The notes under the pieces were generated by a model, which did no database searches, was not told the DNA's origin, and was given only the letters and a program-made list of their open reading frames with translations. DNA of 64,000 bases from Actinomycetota bacterium (GTDB lineage: Bacteria; Actinomycetota; Actinomycetes; Mycobacteriales; Mycobacteriaceae), in NCBI GenBank assembly GCA_018268465.1, contig JAFDWN010000018.1, forward strand, positions 1-64,000, written 5' to 3'. Position numbers and translations under genes: made by a program. Positions 36,040-43,954 of this stretch are shown here, piece by piece (the first letter of the stretch is position 1; every line of letters begins with the position of its first letter).

Positions 36040-37035
36040 TCAGCCCCAGCAGTTCGCTTCACCCCATGCGGTGTCTTGCGATTCGATTCCGGGGAAGGGC
36101 CTGTCCGTGACGAGCTGCGAGCCGGTGTCGTTGAATCCGCTGGGCTTTTCGCCATCCTTGGCGTACTTGACCACAGCCTGCACGCCGAGCTCGGCCATCT
36201 TCGCTGGGAACTGCAACACCGTGGCGCCGATCTTCCCGGACTTCACGTCCGCTATGCCCGTGCAGCTTCCGTCGATCGATCCGATGGTGATCTGGTCGGT
36301 GCGGTTGGCCGACTGGATCGCCTGGTAGGCACCGGCGGCTGCGGGCTCGTTGATGGTGTAGAGCGCGTTGATGCCGGGGGCGCGTTGCAGGATGTTCTCC
36401 ATCGCGGTCTGCGCCTTGGTCTGGTCGCCGTTGGTGTTCTCCCGGGCGACGATTTCCGGCGAGTCGTTGGTGATGCCGAAGCCCTCGAGGAATCCGTCGT
36501 GGCGGAAGGTGTCGACGGTTCCGCCGGGGGTGCCGTCCAGCATGACGACCTGGGGAGCGGCGTTTTCGAGCGCGGCTCTTACCCATTTGCCCTGGCTGAC
36601 TCCCGCGGCCTTGTTGTCGGTGGCGAACGTGGCGTCGACGGCGTCCTCGGGATCGGTCGCGGTGTCGAGAGCGATGACGACGACGCCGGCGTCGCGCGCC
36701 TTCTTGATCGCGTCGAGCACTCCGGTGGACGAATTCGGGGTGATCAAGATGCCTTTTACCCCCTGGCCGACCATGTTCTCGATGGCCGCGACCTGGCCCT
36801 CGTTGTCGCCGTCGAACGCACCGGCGAGCGCGATGAGTTCGGCGCCGTCCTTGTCGGTCTGCGCCTGGGCCGCCTCACGAATCTTCACGAAGAACGGATT
36901 CGAATCGGTCTTGGTGATCAGTCCGACCTTGATGCTGTCCGAACTCGATCCGCCGCAGGCCGTGAGGCCGAGGACGAGCGTGCCCGCCATGAGGACGGCA
37001 CCAACCGTCTGCGTGCCTGTGCGCTTTCCGAACAT
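36040..37035 (-). CDS. Sugar-binding lipoprotein of the ABC transporter (FrcB/RbsB-like)
   Basis: A 331-residue extracytoplasmic solute-binding protein. A lipoprotein signal peptide ends in LTAC-GGSS, so Cys27 is lipidated. The mature protein has the type I periplasmic-binding fold: KVGLITKTDSNPFFVKI, ILITPNSSTGVLDAIKKA, VIALDTATDP, and AENTNGD-like ARENTNGDQTKAQTAMENILQ. This is the fructose/ribose cluster; the exact sugar is inferred from FrcB similarity. First gene of the operon, directly behind the LacI-type palindrome. Confidence 0.92.
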   Translation of the reverse strand: MFGKRTGTQTVGAVLMAGTLVLGLTACGGSSSDSIKVGLITKTDSNPFFVKIREAAQAQTDKDGAELIALAGAFDGDNEGQVAAIENMVGQGVKGILITPNSSTGVLDAIKKARDAGVVVIALDTATDPEDAVDATFATDNKAAGVSQGKWVRAALENAAPQVVMLDGTPGGTVDTFRHDGFLEGFGITNDSPEIVARENTNGDQTKAQTAMENILQRAPGINALYTINEPAAAGAYQAIQSANRTDQITIGSIDGSCTGIADVKSGKIGATVLQFPAKMAELGVQAVVKYAKDGEKPSGFNDTGSQLVTDRPFPGIESQDTAWGEANCWG

Positions 37036-37095
37036 CTGGACTCCTTTGGCCGATGCGACGCGATCACGCCGCGTGTTCCTTGGGAGCGTAAAAGG

Positions 37096-37113
37096 TGCGC
37101 AAGCGCTTGCGCA
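37096..37113. promoter_or_regulatory. LacI-type operator before the sugar ABC operon
   Basis: A perfect 18-bp palindrome, TGCGCAAGCGCTTGCGCA, with the central CG typical of LacI-family sites, lies 61 bases before the start of the binding-protein gene. A partly related run (GCGCTTTCGCG) follows immediately. It is the obvious target of the LacI regulator encoded at the end of this operon. Confidence 0.82.
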
Positions 37114-37287
37114 TGCGCTTTCGCGAAAAAATCTGCCCGAAGATTCCAGCGCTCAACGGGCAGTTCCGGCAGACGGCGATGCGCTGGCGCCGCCGTGGGT
37201 TCGCGACCCATCGACCGCATCGAGAGTCAATCGGATTGGCACAGGCCGGGCGTCGGCGAAGGCGCCGTCTCCGCTTAGATTGGCACC

Positions 37288-37326
37288 ATGAGCAGTGTGG
37301 TTGAGCCGCATACGAATTGCGGGTAG
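37288..37326 (+). CDS. Possible leaderless 12-codon upstream ORF before marR
   Basis: ATG 37288 follows a TANNNT box (TAGATT, 37276-37281) by exactly 6 bases, the spacing of mycobacterial leaderless transcripts. The frame encodes MSSVVEPHTNCG and stops at 37326, 12 bases before the marR ATG. It could be a regulatory leader peptide. The evidence is positional only. Confidence 0.35.
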   Translation: MSSVVEPHTNCG

Positions 37327-37338
37327 CGGAACGCGGCG

Positions 37339-37827
37339 ATGACAGATCCCGACGAGTATCCGCTGACACCGATGCAACAGCGCGCGTGGGTGAACTACAT
37401 GCGTGTGTATCACCGGCTCGAGTACGAGATGAACCACCACCTGCGGACTGAATGCGGACTGTCGCTCTACGACTACACGGTGCTCAACACCCTGTCGCGC
37501 GCGCCGGATCGCCGGTTGCAGGTGACATCGCTGGCCACAGTGATCGGATGGGAACGCAGCAGGCTGTCGCATCACCTCATGCGCATGGCGCGCCGCGGCC
37601 TCGTCGAACGCAGGGCGTCGGAAACCGACGGCCGCGGCACGGTCGTCATCCTCTCCGCCGAGGGCTGGGACGTGCTGGCGGCGGCGGCCCCCGTGCACGC
37701 CGAATGGGTACGGCGAGTCTTCTTCACCGATTTGGATCCCGAACGCGAGGCAACCCTCGCCGACATCCTCGCCGACGTGCACGAGGGACTGTTGCGCGAG
37801 GGCACCCTGCCGCGTCCAGAGCTTTAG
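37339..37827 (+). CDS. MarR family transcriptional regulator
   Basis: A 162-residue winged-helix regulator. The HTH is LQVTSLATVIGWERSRLSHHLMRMARRGLVERR (about residues 56-88), followed by the wing ASETDGRGTVVILSAEG. The N- and C-terminal helices form the dimer interface. It converges with an SDR gene: their stop codons overlap (37824-37827). Its target may be the palindrome in front of that SDR gene. Confidence 0.9.
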   Translation: MTDPDEYPLTPMQQRAWVNYMRVYHRLEYEMNHHLRTECGLSLYDYTVLNTLSRAPDRRLQVTSLATVIGWERSRLSHHLMRMARRGLVERRASETDGRGTVVILSAEGWDVLAAAAPVHAEWVRRVFFTDLDPEREATLADILADVHEGLLREGTLPRPEL

Positions 37828-38567
37828 ACCTGGTTGATGCCTCCGTCGACGACGACCTCGGAACCGGTCATGAAGCTGCTTGCGTCCGATGCGAGGAACA
37901 CCACGGCCGCGGCCAACTCCTCGGCATTGCCGATCCGCTTCATCGGATTCGATGCCAGGCCGTCGAGAAAGGGCTGCAGCTCGCCGGCAGGCAGCAGGTC
38001 CTGGATGCCGGGTGTGTTGATCGGGCCAGGCACGATGGTGTTGACCCGGAACCCCCGGTCGGCCAACTCCGTGGCCCAGGTGCGGCCGAAGGACCGGATG
38101 GCGGCCTTGGCCGCGGCGTAGGCGCCGAACGCCGGAGTGCCGCGGGTGGCCGCCGTCGAACCGGCGAGCACGATCGAAGCGCCGGGGTTGAGCAGCGGCA
38201 AGGTCTTCTGCACGGTGAACACGGTCCCCCCGACGTTGCGGTTGAACGTGTCGATGAGGTGGTCGGGAGTCTCCTCCTCCAGAGTCACGAACTCACCGCT
38301 GCCTGCGTTGGCGAAGACGATGTCGAGGCCCGCGCCTGCGTCGCGGATGACCTCGACCAGGCGATCGAGGTCCTCGGTGTTGCTGACGTCGCCGGCGACG
38401 CCTACCACGCTGGAGCCGAGCGCCGACGCGGCGTCCTCGACGCGCTGCTGGTTACGGCCCGTGATGAACACCTTCGCACCCTCCTTGGCGAACGCCTGGG
38501 CGGTCGCGTAGCCGATGCCGGCAGTGCCGCCGGTGACCAGTGCTGTCTTTCCTTCGAGTTGGGACAT
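37824..38567 (-). CDS. Short-chain dehydrogenase/reductase (classical SDR)
   Basis: A 247-residue NAD(P)-dependent oxidoreductase. The cofactor loop is TGGTAGIGYA (about residues 12-21), NAG near 86, catalytic Ser in LAGSTAA, and YAAAK near 150-154. TGRN after strand 2 suggests NADP preference. The ATG at 38567 has GGAGGG six bases upstream; upstream open sequence to 38627 is not used. The substrate is unknown. Confidence 0.9.
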   Translation of the reverse strand: MSQLEGKTALVTGGTAGIGYATAQAFAKEGAKVFITGRNQQRVEDAASALGSSVVGVAGDVSNTEDLDRLVEVIRDAGAGLDIVFANAGSGEFVTLEEETPDHLIDTFNRNVGGTVFTVQKTLPLLNPGASIVLAGSTAATRGTPAFGAYAAAKAAIRSFGRTWATELADRGFRVNTIVPGPINTPGIQDLLPAGELQPFLDGLASNPMKRIGNAEELAAAVVFLASDASSFMTGSEVVVDGGINQV

Positions 38568-38620
38568 CGTGCCCTCCTGTTGTCGGGGAACGTCCGTCGC
38601 GTTCCACCCATGCCAACTAG

Positions 38621-38632
38621 GTGACATGTCAC
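38621..38632. promoter_or_regulatory. Candidate operator upstream of the SDR gene
   Basis: A perfect 12-bp palindrome, GTGACATGTCAC, lies 54 bases before the SDR start. It may bind the neighbouring MarR protein or a TetR-type regulator. The rest of the 326-bp gap 38568-38893 shows no gene; its right part must carry the promoter of the topoisomerase pair. Confidence 0.4.
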
Positions 38633-38893
38633 GTTATTCCGTGTCCGCCGCATGCACGTTGGTTCCGGTCAGCACTTCGGGTGATATCCGACCGGTGCGC
38701 TCCACCGCGAGATCCACCTTTTTCAGACATCGCGCGGGAGCGGACCTGCAAAACGTCGATCTCGGCGCGGGGAAGCGGGGGCAGGGCGAGAACAGTGGCA
38801 GTGCTCGTGTACACCGTCGAGGCTGCGCGAAGATGTCTGTAGGGCCGTCTACGATTCCTGCGGCACACCGATGACTGATGGGAGGGACGAGCA

Positions 38894-40936
38894 GTGAGTT
38901 ACACCGCCGCCGACATCACCGAACTCGATGATGTCCAGCACACACGCCTGCGGCCGGCGGTGAATCTCGGGCTCGACGTGCTCAACACCGCGCTGCGCGA
39001 ATTGGTGGACAACGCGATCGAAGAGGTCGCCGATCCCGGTCACGGTGGCTCCACCGTCACGATCACGTTGCACGCCGACGGATCCGTGAGCGTCGCCGAC
39101 GACGGTCGCGGCCTTCCCGTCGACTCCGACCCGGTGAACGGAAAGAACGGCATCGTCAAGACGCTGGGTACCGCACGGGCGGGTGGCAAGTTCTCCGCCC
39201 ACTCCGACGCCGCCAGCACCGGTGCCGGACTGAACGGAATCGGCGCAGCGGCTGCGGTGTTCATTTCCGCGCGGACCGACGTGACGGTCCGCCGGGCCGG
39301 CAAGACCTACCTGCAGAGTTTCGGCGGCGGTTACCCCGGGGTGTTCGACGGCACCGGGGGCCGGGGGTTCGACCCCGACGCCCCGTTCACCCGCTCCGAT
39401 ACCCAGAAGTTGCGCGGCACCGGCAACCGTAAGCCCGACGAGCACGGCACCACGGTGCGCATCCTCTTCGACCGGGCGGTGGTGCCCGATTCCAGCGTGG
39501 ACATCAACGAGGTGCTGCTGCGCGCGCACGCCGCCTCCCGGATGTCCCCCGGCGTGCACCTGATCGTCATCGACGAAGGATGGCCCGGCGAGACGGTCCG
39601 GCCCGAGTTGCTCGAACCGTTCAGCGGCCCGTGGGGCACGGCTACCCTGCTGGACCTCATGTGCGCCGCCGCGGGTACGCCGGTGCCCGGCGTGCGCGCG
39701 GTGGTCGAGGGTCGCGGCGAGTACACCACGGGCCGCGGCCCGACGCCGTTCCGTTGGTCGCTGACCGCCGGTCCCGCCGAGCCGGCCACGGTCGCCGCGT
39801 TCTGCAATACCGTGCGCACCCCCGGCGGCGGATCTCATCTGACCGCCGCGGTGAAGGGGCTCTCCGAAGCGCTGGCCGATCGAGCTTCCCGCATCCGCGA
39901 CCTGGGCCTGGCCAAAGGCGAAGACGGCCCGGAGGCACAGGATTTCGCCGCGGTGACCGCGCTCGCCGTCGACACTCGGGCACCCGATGTGGCATGGGAC
40001 TCGCAGGCCAAGACCGCGGTGTCCTCGCGCTCCCTCAATGTGGCGATGGCCCCGGACGTAGCGCGCAGCGTCACCATCTGGGCCGCCAACCCGGGCAATG
40101 CAGACGCCGTGTCGCTGTGGACCAAGTTGGCCTTGGAGTCGGCCCGGGCCCGGCGCAGCGCCGAAGGCGCCAAGGCCCGGTCCCGAGCGGCCTCGAAGGC
40201 CAAGGGTCTGGGGACGAACCTGTCGCTGCCGCCTAAGCTGCTGCCCAGCCGGGAGACCGGACGCGGGTCGGGCGCCGAGTTGTTCCTGTGCGAGGGCGAT
40301 TCCGCGCTGGGCACGATCAAGGCGGCGCGCGACGCCACGTTCCAGGCGGCCTTCCCGCTGAAAGGCAAACCGCCCAACGTCTATGGATTCACTCTCAGCA
40401 AGGCGCGGGTCAAGGACGAATTCGACTCGATCGAACGCATCCTGGGCTGCGGGGTGCGGGATAACTGCGATCCGGAGCTATGCCGGTACGACCGGATCCT
40501 GTTCGCCTCCGACGCCGACCCCGACGGCGGCAACATCAACTCGAGCCTGATCTCGATGTTCCTGGACTTCTACCGGCCACTCGTCGAGGCCGGGATGGTC
40601 TATGTGACCCTGCCACCGCTGTTCGTCGTGAAGGACGGAACCGAGCGGATCTACTGCCAGGACGAGTCCGAGCGCGACACCGCCGTGGCCGAGTTGAAGT
40701 CCAGGTCGAAACGCAAGGTCGAGGTGCAGCGCAACAAGGGACTCGGCGAGATGGACGCCGACGACTTCTGGAACACTGTGCTGGATCCGCAGCGGCGCAC
40801 CGTGATTCGCGTGCACCTCGATGACGGTGAATCGAAACTGCACCACACTCTGTTCGGTGGGCCGGCAGAGGGCCGACGCACGTGGATGGCCGATGTCGCC
40901 TCCCGCGTCGACACCTCTGCTCTGGACCTGACCTGA
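38894..40936 (+). CDS. Type II topoisomerase subunit B (Topo M-type, GyrB/ParE-like)
   Basis: A 680-residue ATPase subunit. The GHKL ATP site is seen as ELVDNAIEEV (about residue 36-45), DDGRGLPVD and GAGLNGIGAAAAVF. The transducer domain follows, then the TOPRIM domain with LFLCEGDSALGTIK and ASDADPDGGNI (Mg-binding acidic residues), and RNKGLGEMDADDFW. It is divergent from canonical mycobacterial GyrB. M. smegmatis has an extra pair (MSMEG_0457/0456, described as Topo M with unusual positive-supercoiling activity), and I think this is its counterpart. The GTG start lies behind GGGAGGG. Subunit A starts 12 bp downstream. Confidence 0.85.
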   Translation: MSYTAADITELDDVQHTRLRPAVNLGLDVLNTALRELVDNAIEEVADPGHGGSTVTITLHADGSVSVADDGRGLPVDSDPVNGKNGIVKTLGTARAGGKFSAHSDAASTGAGLNGIGAAAAVFISARTDVTVRRAGKTYLQSFGGGYPGVFDGTGGRGFDPDAPFTRSDTQKLRGTGNRKPDEHGTTVRILFDRAVVPDSSVDINEVLLRAHAASRMSPGVHLIVIDEGWPGETVRPELLEPFSGPWGTATLLDLMCAAAGTPVPGVRAVVEGRGEYTTGRGPTPFRWSLTAGPAEPATVAAFCNTVRTPGGGSHLTAAVKGLSEALADRASRIRDLGLAKGEDGPEAQDFAAVTALAVDTRAPDVAWDSQAKTAVSSRSLNVAMAPDVARSVTIWAANPGNADAVSLWTKLALESARARRSAEGAKARSRAASKAKGLGTNLSLPPKLLPSRETGRGSGAELFLCEGDSALGTIKAARDATFQAAFPLKGKPPNVYGFTLSKARVKDEFDSIERILGCGVRDNCDPELCRYDRILFASDADPDGGNINSSLISMFLDFYRPLVEAGMVYVTLPPLFVVKDGTERIYCQDESERDTAVAELKSRSKRKVEVQRNKGLGEMDADDFWNTVLDPQRRTVIRVHLDDGESKLHHTLFGGPAEGRRTWMADVASRVDTSALDLT

Positions 40937-40948
40937 GGAAGAAGTACT

Positions 40949-43093
40949 GTGACCGCCACCCTGGACGTTCCCGAGCAGAACCCCGACCTGGTGCTCGACC
41001 AGAGCGCCGACGACTACTGGAACCACTACCAGCTGACCTTCGCGCTCTACAGCGTCAGCGACCGCGCCATCCCGTCCGCATTCGACGGGCTCAAGCCGGG
41101 CCAGCGGCGCCTGCTGTACCAGATGCACGACTCACGGCTGCTGCCCGGCAACAAGCCGCAGAAGTCCTCGAAGGTCTGCTCTGCCGTCACCGGCAACCTG
41201 CATCCGCACGGCGGCGCGTCCATGTACGGGGCGGCGGCGCTGATGGCAGCGGAGTTCCAGCGCGTGAAGGTCATCGACGGCCAGGGCGCCTTTCCACGCA
41301 TCCAAGGTGACATTCCCGCGGCCGATCGCTATACCGAGATGCGATTGTCCGCACCGGGTGCCGCGCTGACCGCGGAGCTCAACGACCATGCCGTACCGAT
41401 GGTCTCGACCTTCGACGGTGAGTGGATCGAGCCGACGGTGCTGCCCGCCCAGTGGCCGGTACTGCTCTGCAACGGCGCTGTCGGCATCGCCGAAGGGTGG
41501 GCCACCAAGGTGCCCGCACACAATCCGCGTGAGGTGATGGCCGCCTGTCGGGCGTTGCTGAAAACCCCGAACATGACCGACGACCGGTTGCTCAAGCTCA
41601 TCCCCGGCCCCGACTGGGGGTGCGGCGCCACCGTGGTCGGCACGGCCGGACTGCGGGAGTACATCACCACCGGCCGCGGTGCCTTCACGGTGCGCGGCAC
41701 GGTGTCGGTGGACGGGAAGAACTGCATCATCACCGAGCTGCCGCCCGGCGTGGCGAGCAACACCGTGCAGGAGCGGATCCGGGCGCTGGTCGAGTCCGGA
41801 GAGATGTCGGGTGTGGCCGACATGTCCGACCTCACCGACCGGCGCAACGGGCTGCGGATCGTCGTCGCCGCGAAACGCGGTCACAGCGCCGAGACCATCC
41901 GCGACCAGCTGCTCGCGCTGACCCCGCTCGAGTCGACATTCGCGGCCAGCTTGGTCGCGCTCGACGAGGACCGGGTGCCACGGTGGTGGTCGGTGCGAGA
42001 ACTGATTGCCGCATTCCTGCATCTGCGCGATTCGGTGGTGTTGCGCCGCAGCGAGTATCGACTGGAGAAGGTCGCGGCCCGGCGCCATCTGGTGGCCGGT
42101 CTGATGCTCATCCACCTCGATATTGATGCTGCCGTCGCGGTCATCCGCAGCTCCGACACCGTCGACGACGCGCGACAGGGCCTTCAGGAGAGGTTCGGAA
42201 TCGACACCGAACAAGCCGATTACGTTCTGGCCCTGCAGCTTCGCCGGCTGACGAAGCTGGATGTCATCGAGCTGCAAGCCGAAGCGGAGAAGCTGGACGC
42301 CGAGTTCCGCGAGCTGACCGAGTTGGTGTCGAGTCCCGATGCGCGTCGGGTGGTGATCGACAGGGAGCTGGTGGAGACCGCGAAGCTGTTCAAAGGCGCG
42401 GAGTTCGACCGCCGCACGGTGCTGGATTTCGACGCGGTGCCGACGGCGTCCAGTTCCGACGAGGACGGCGCTCGCGAGCGGAAGTCCAACGCCGCCTGGC
42501 GACTTGATGACCGCGGCGTGTTCTCCGACAGTCACGGCGAGCTGCTCACCTCGGGGCTGGGCTGGGCGGTATGGACCGACGGGCGGGTGAAGTTCACCAA
42601 CGGAAACGGTCTGCCGTTCAAGATCCGCGATATTCCGGTGGCGCCCGATATCACCGGACTGCTGCGGTCCGGGGTACTTGCACCGGGATCGCATCTGGCA
42701 TTGGTGACACGACGGGGGAAGGTGCTGCGGATCGATCCGGCCGCGGTGAATCCGCAGGGTGCGGCGGGTAACGGCGTGGCCGGGGTGAAGCTCGCGGTTG
42801 GCGACCCGGAGGACACCGTGATCGCCGCCTTGCCCCTTACGTGTGAGAACGGCGAGGCCATGCTGTCGATCTCCGAGAAGGGCTGGAAAGTCACCGAGGT
42901 CGCCGACATCCCGGTGAAGGGACGCGGCGGCGCGGGCGTCGGTTTCCACCCGTTCGTCACTGGCGAGGACGCGCTGTTGTCGGCGGCGGTCTCGACGACC
43001 GGGTTCGTGCGCGGAAAGCGGGCCGTGCGGGCCGAGAAACGCGCGAAGGCTTCGGTCAAGGGTTCCGGCAACGACGTGACCCCGGCGGAGTAA
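40949..43093 (+). CDS. Type II topoisomerase subunit A (Topo M-type, GyrA/ParC-like)
   Basis: A 714-residue breakage-reunion subunit. The catalytic Tyr128 is in AADRYTEMRL, preceded by the winged-helix landmarks GLKPGQRRLLY, KSSKVCSAVTGNLHPHGG and INGQGAF-like VIDGQGAFPRIQGD. The C-terminal domain (about 500-700) has beta-pinwheel-like strands (LVTRRGKVLRIDPAAVNPQG) but no GyrA-box QRRGGKG. The protein is more than 100 residues shorter than mycobacterial GyrA. Lack of the GyrA box argues against gyrase-like negative supercoiling. It forms an operon with subunit B. Confidence 0.86.
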   Translation: MTATLDVPEQNPDLVLDQSADDYWNHYQLTFALYSVSDRAIPSAFDGLKPGQRRLLYQMHDSRLLPGNKPQKSSKVCSAVTGNLHPHGGASMYGAAALMAAEFQRVKVIDGQGAFPRIQGDIPAADRYTEMRLSAPGAALTAELNDHAVPMVSTFDGEWIEPTVLPAQWPVLLCNGAVGIAEGWATKVPAHNPREVMAACRALLKTPNMTDDRLLKLIPGPDWGCGATVVGTAGLREYITTGRGAFTVRGTVSVDGKNCIITELPPGVASNTVQERIRALVESGEMSGVADMSDLTDRRNGLRIVVAAKRGHSAETIRDQLLALTPLESTFAASLVALDEDRVPRWWSVRELIAAFLHLRDSVVLRRSEYRLEKVAARRHLVAGLMLIHLDIDAAVAVIRSSDTVDDARQGLQERFGIDTEQADYVLALQLRRLTKLDVIELQAEAEKLDAEFRELTELVSSPDARRVVIDRELVETAKLFKGAEFDRRTVLDFDAVPTASSSDEDGARERKSNAAWRLDDRGVFSDSHGELLTSGLGWAVWTDGRVKFTNGNGLPFKIRDIPVAPDITGLLRSGVLAPGSHLALVTRRGKVLRIDPAAVNPQGAAGNGVAGVKLAVGDPEDTVIAALPLTCENGEAMLSISEKGWKVTEVADIPVKGRGGAGVGFHPFVTGEDALLSAAVSTTGFVRGKRAVRAEKRAKASVKGSGNDVTPAE

Positions 43094-43167
43094 CGGTGTG
43101 GCATCGAACCGGCAACGGCAGTCATCGTCCGCATTAACCACATCCGCCACATTGTTAACATCGCTGG

Positions 43168-43935
43168 GTGCCGATATCTCGGCGTGACGCGCTGCGCTAC
43201 GCCACCGCAGCGTCGGCATTGGCCGGGCTCAGTGCGGCAACGGGTGTCCGCGCACCCGCGGCTTCGGCCGCCGCTCCCACGCTGATCGACTACGCCATGC
43301 GCCAGATCCCGGCACAGGACATCAGGGCCGCCGGACATGCCGGAGTGATCAACTACGTCTCGACCTCGCGTCCCGGCTCATCCTTCGGCGCCAAACCGAT
43401 CACCTTGCCCTACGCACAATCGCTGACCGCCTCCGGTTTGGTCATTGTCAGCAACTACCAGTACGGCAAGCCGGGCGGAACAGCGCCGTCGGACTTCACC
43501 CGCGGCTACGCCGGGGGTGTCGCCGACGCTCGCACCGCATGGCAGCTGCACACCTCTGCCGGTGGTGGTCGCAGCGCGCCGATCTACTTCAGCGTCGACG
43601 ACGACATCGACCTCGACACGTGGAACAACGTGGCGCTGCAGTGGTTTCGCGGTATCAATTCGGTGCTCGGAGTGCAGCGCACCGGAATCTACGGGGGCAT
43701 CCGGTCCTGCCAGTGGGCAGCGGCCTCCGGTGTCATCGGCCGGTCGCGTTCACCTGGGAAGGTGTGGGCCTGGCAGACCCGATCCTGGTCTGGCGGCCAG
43801 ATCTACCCCGGCGCTGTTCTCTATCAGCGCATCGTGGCCACCGCGTCGAACCCCGGGCCCATCGTGGGTGGGATTGAAGTCGACGTCAATGACGCGCTCG
43901 CCCAGGATTGCGGCCAGTGGAACCTCCATCCGTGA
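43168..43935 (+). CDS. Tat-exported DUF1906 (glycoside-hydrolase-like) protein
   Basis: A 255-residue secreted protein. The start MPISRRDALRYATAASALAG is a twin-arginine signal with cleavage near AASA (about residue 34). The mature domain is DUF1906, a TIM-barrel related to GH25 lysozymes: LIDYAMRQ, GVINYVSTS, APIYFSVDDDIDLD with the acidic strand, GIYGG, and VWAWQTRSW. Proteins of this type probably act on cell-wall glycan. The GTG start directly precedes the Tat motif. Confidence 0.87.
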   Translation: MPISRRDALRYATAASALAGLSAATGVRAPAASAAAPTLIDYAMRQIPAQDIRAAGHAGVINYVSTSRPGSSFGAKPITLPYAQSLTASGLVIVSNYQYGKPGGTAPSDFTRGYAGGVADARTAWQLHTSAGGGRSAPIYFSVDDDIDLDTWNNVALQWFRGINSVLGVQRTGIYGGIRSCQWAAASGVIGRSRSPGKVWAWQTRSWSGGQIYPGAVLYQRIVATASNPGPIVGGIEVDVNDALAQDCGQWNLHP

Positions 43936-43954
43936 GGACGGGGTTCGCCGACGC

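Noticed and set aside
37234-37286. Direct repeat GATTGGCAC (37234-37242 and 37278-37286)
   Set aside because: Nine bases and two copies only; could be chance in a promoter region.
41132-43219. A 695-codon frame on the minus strand
   Set aside because: Mirror of the Topo M A-subunit gene, which has a complete catalytic domain on the plus strand.
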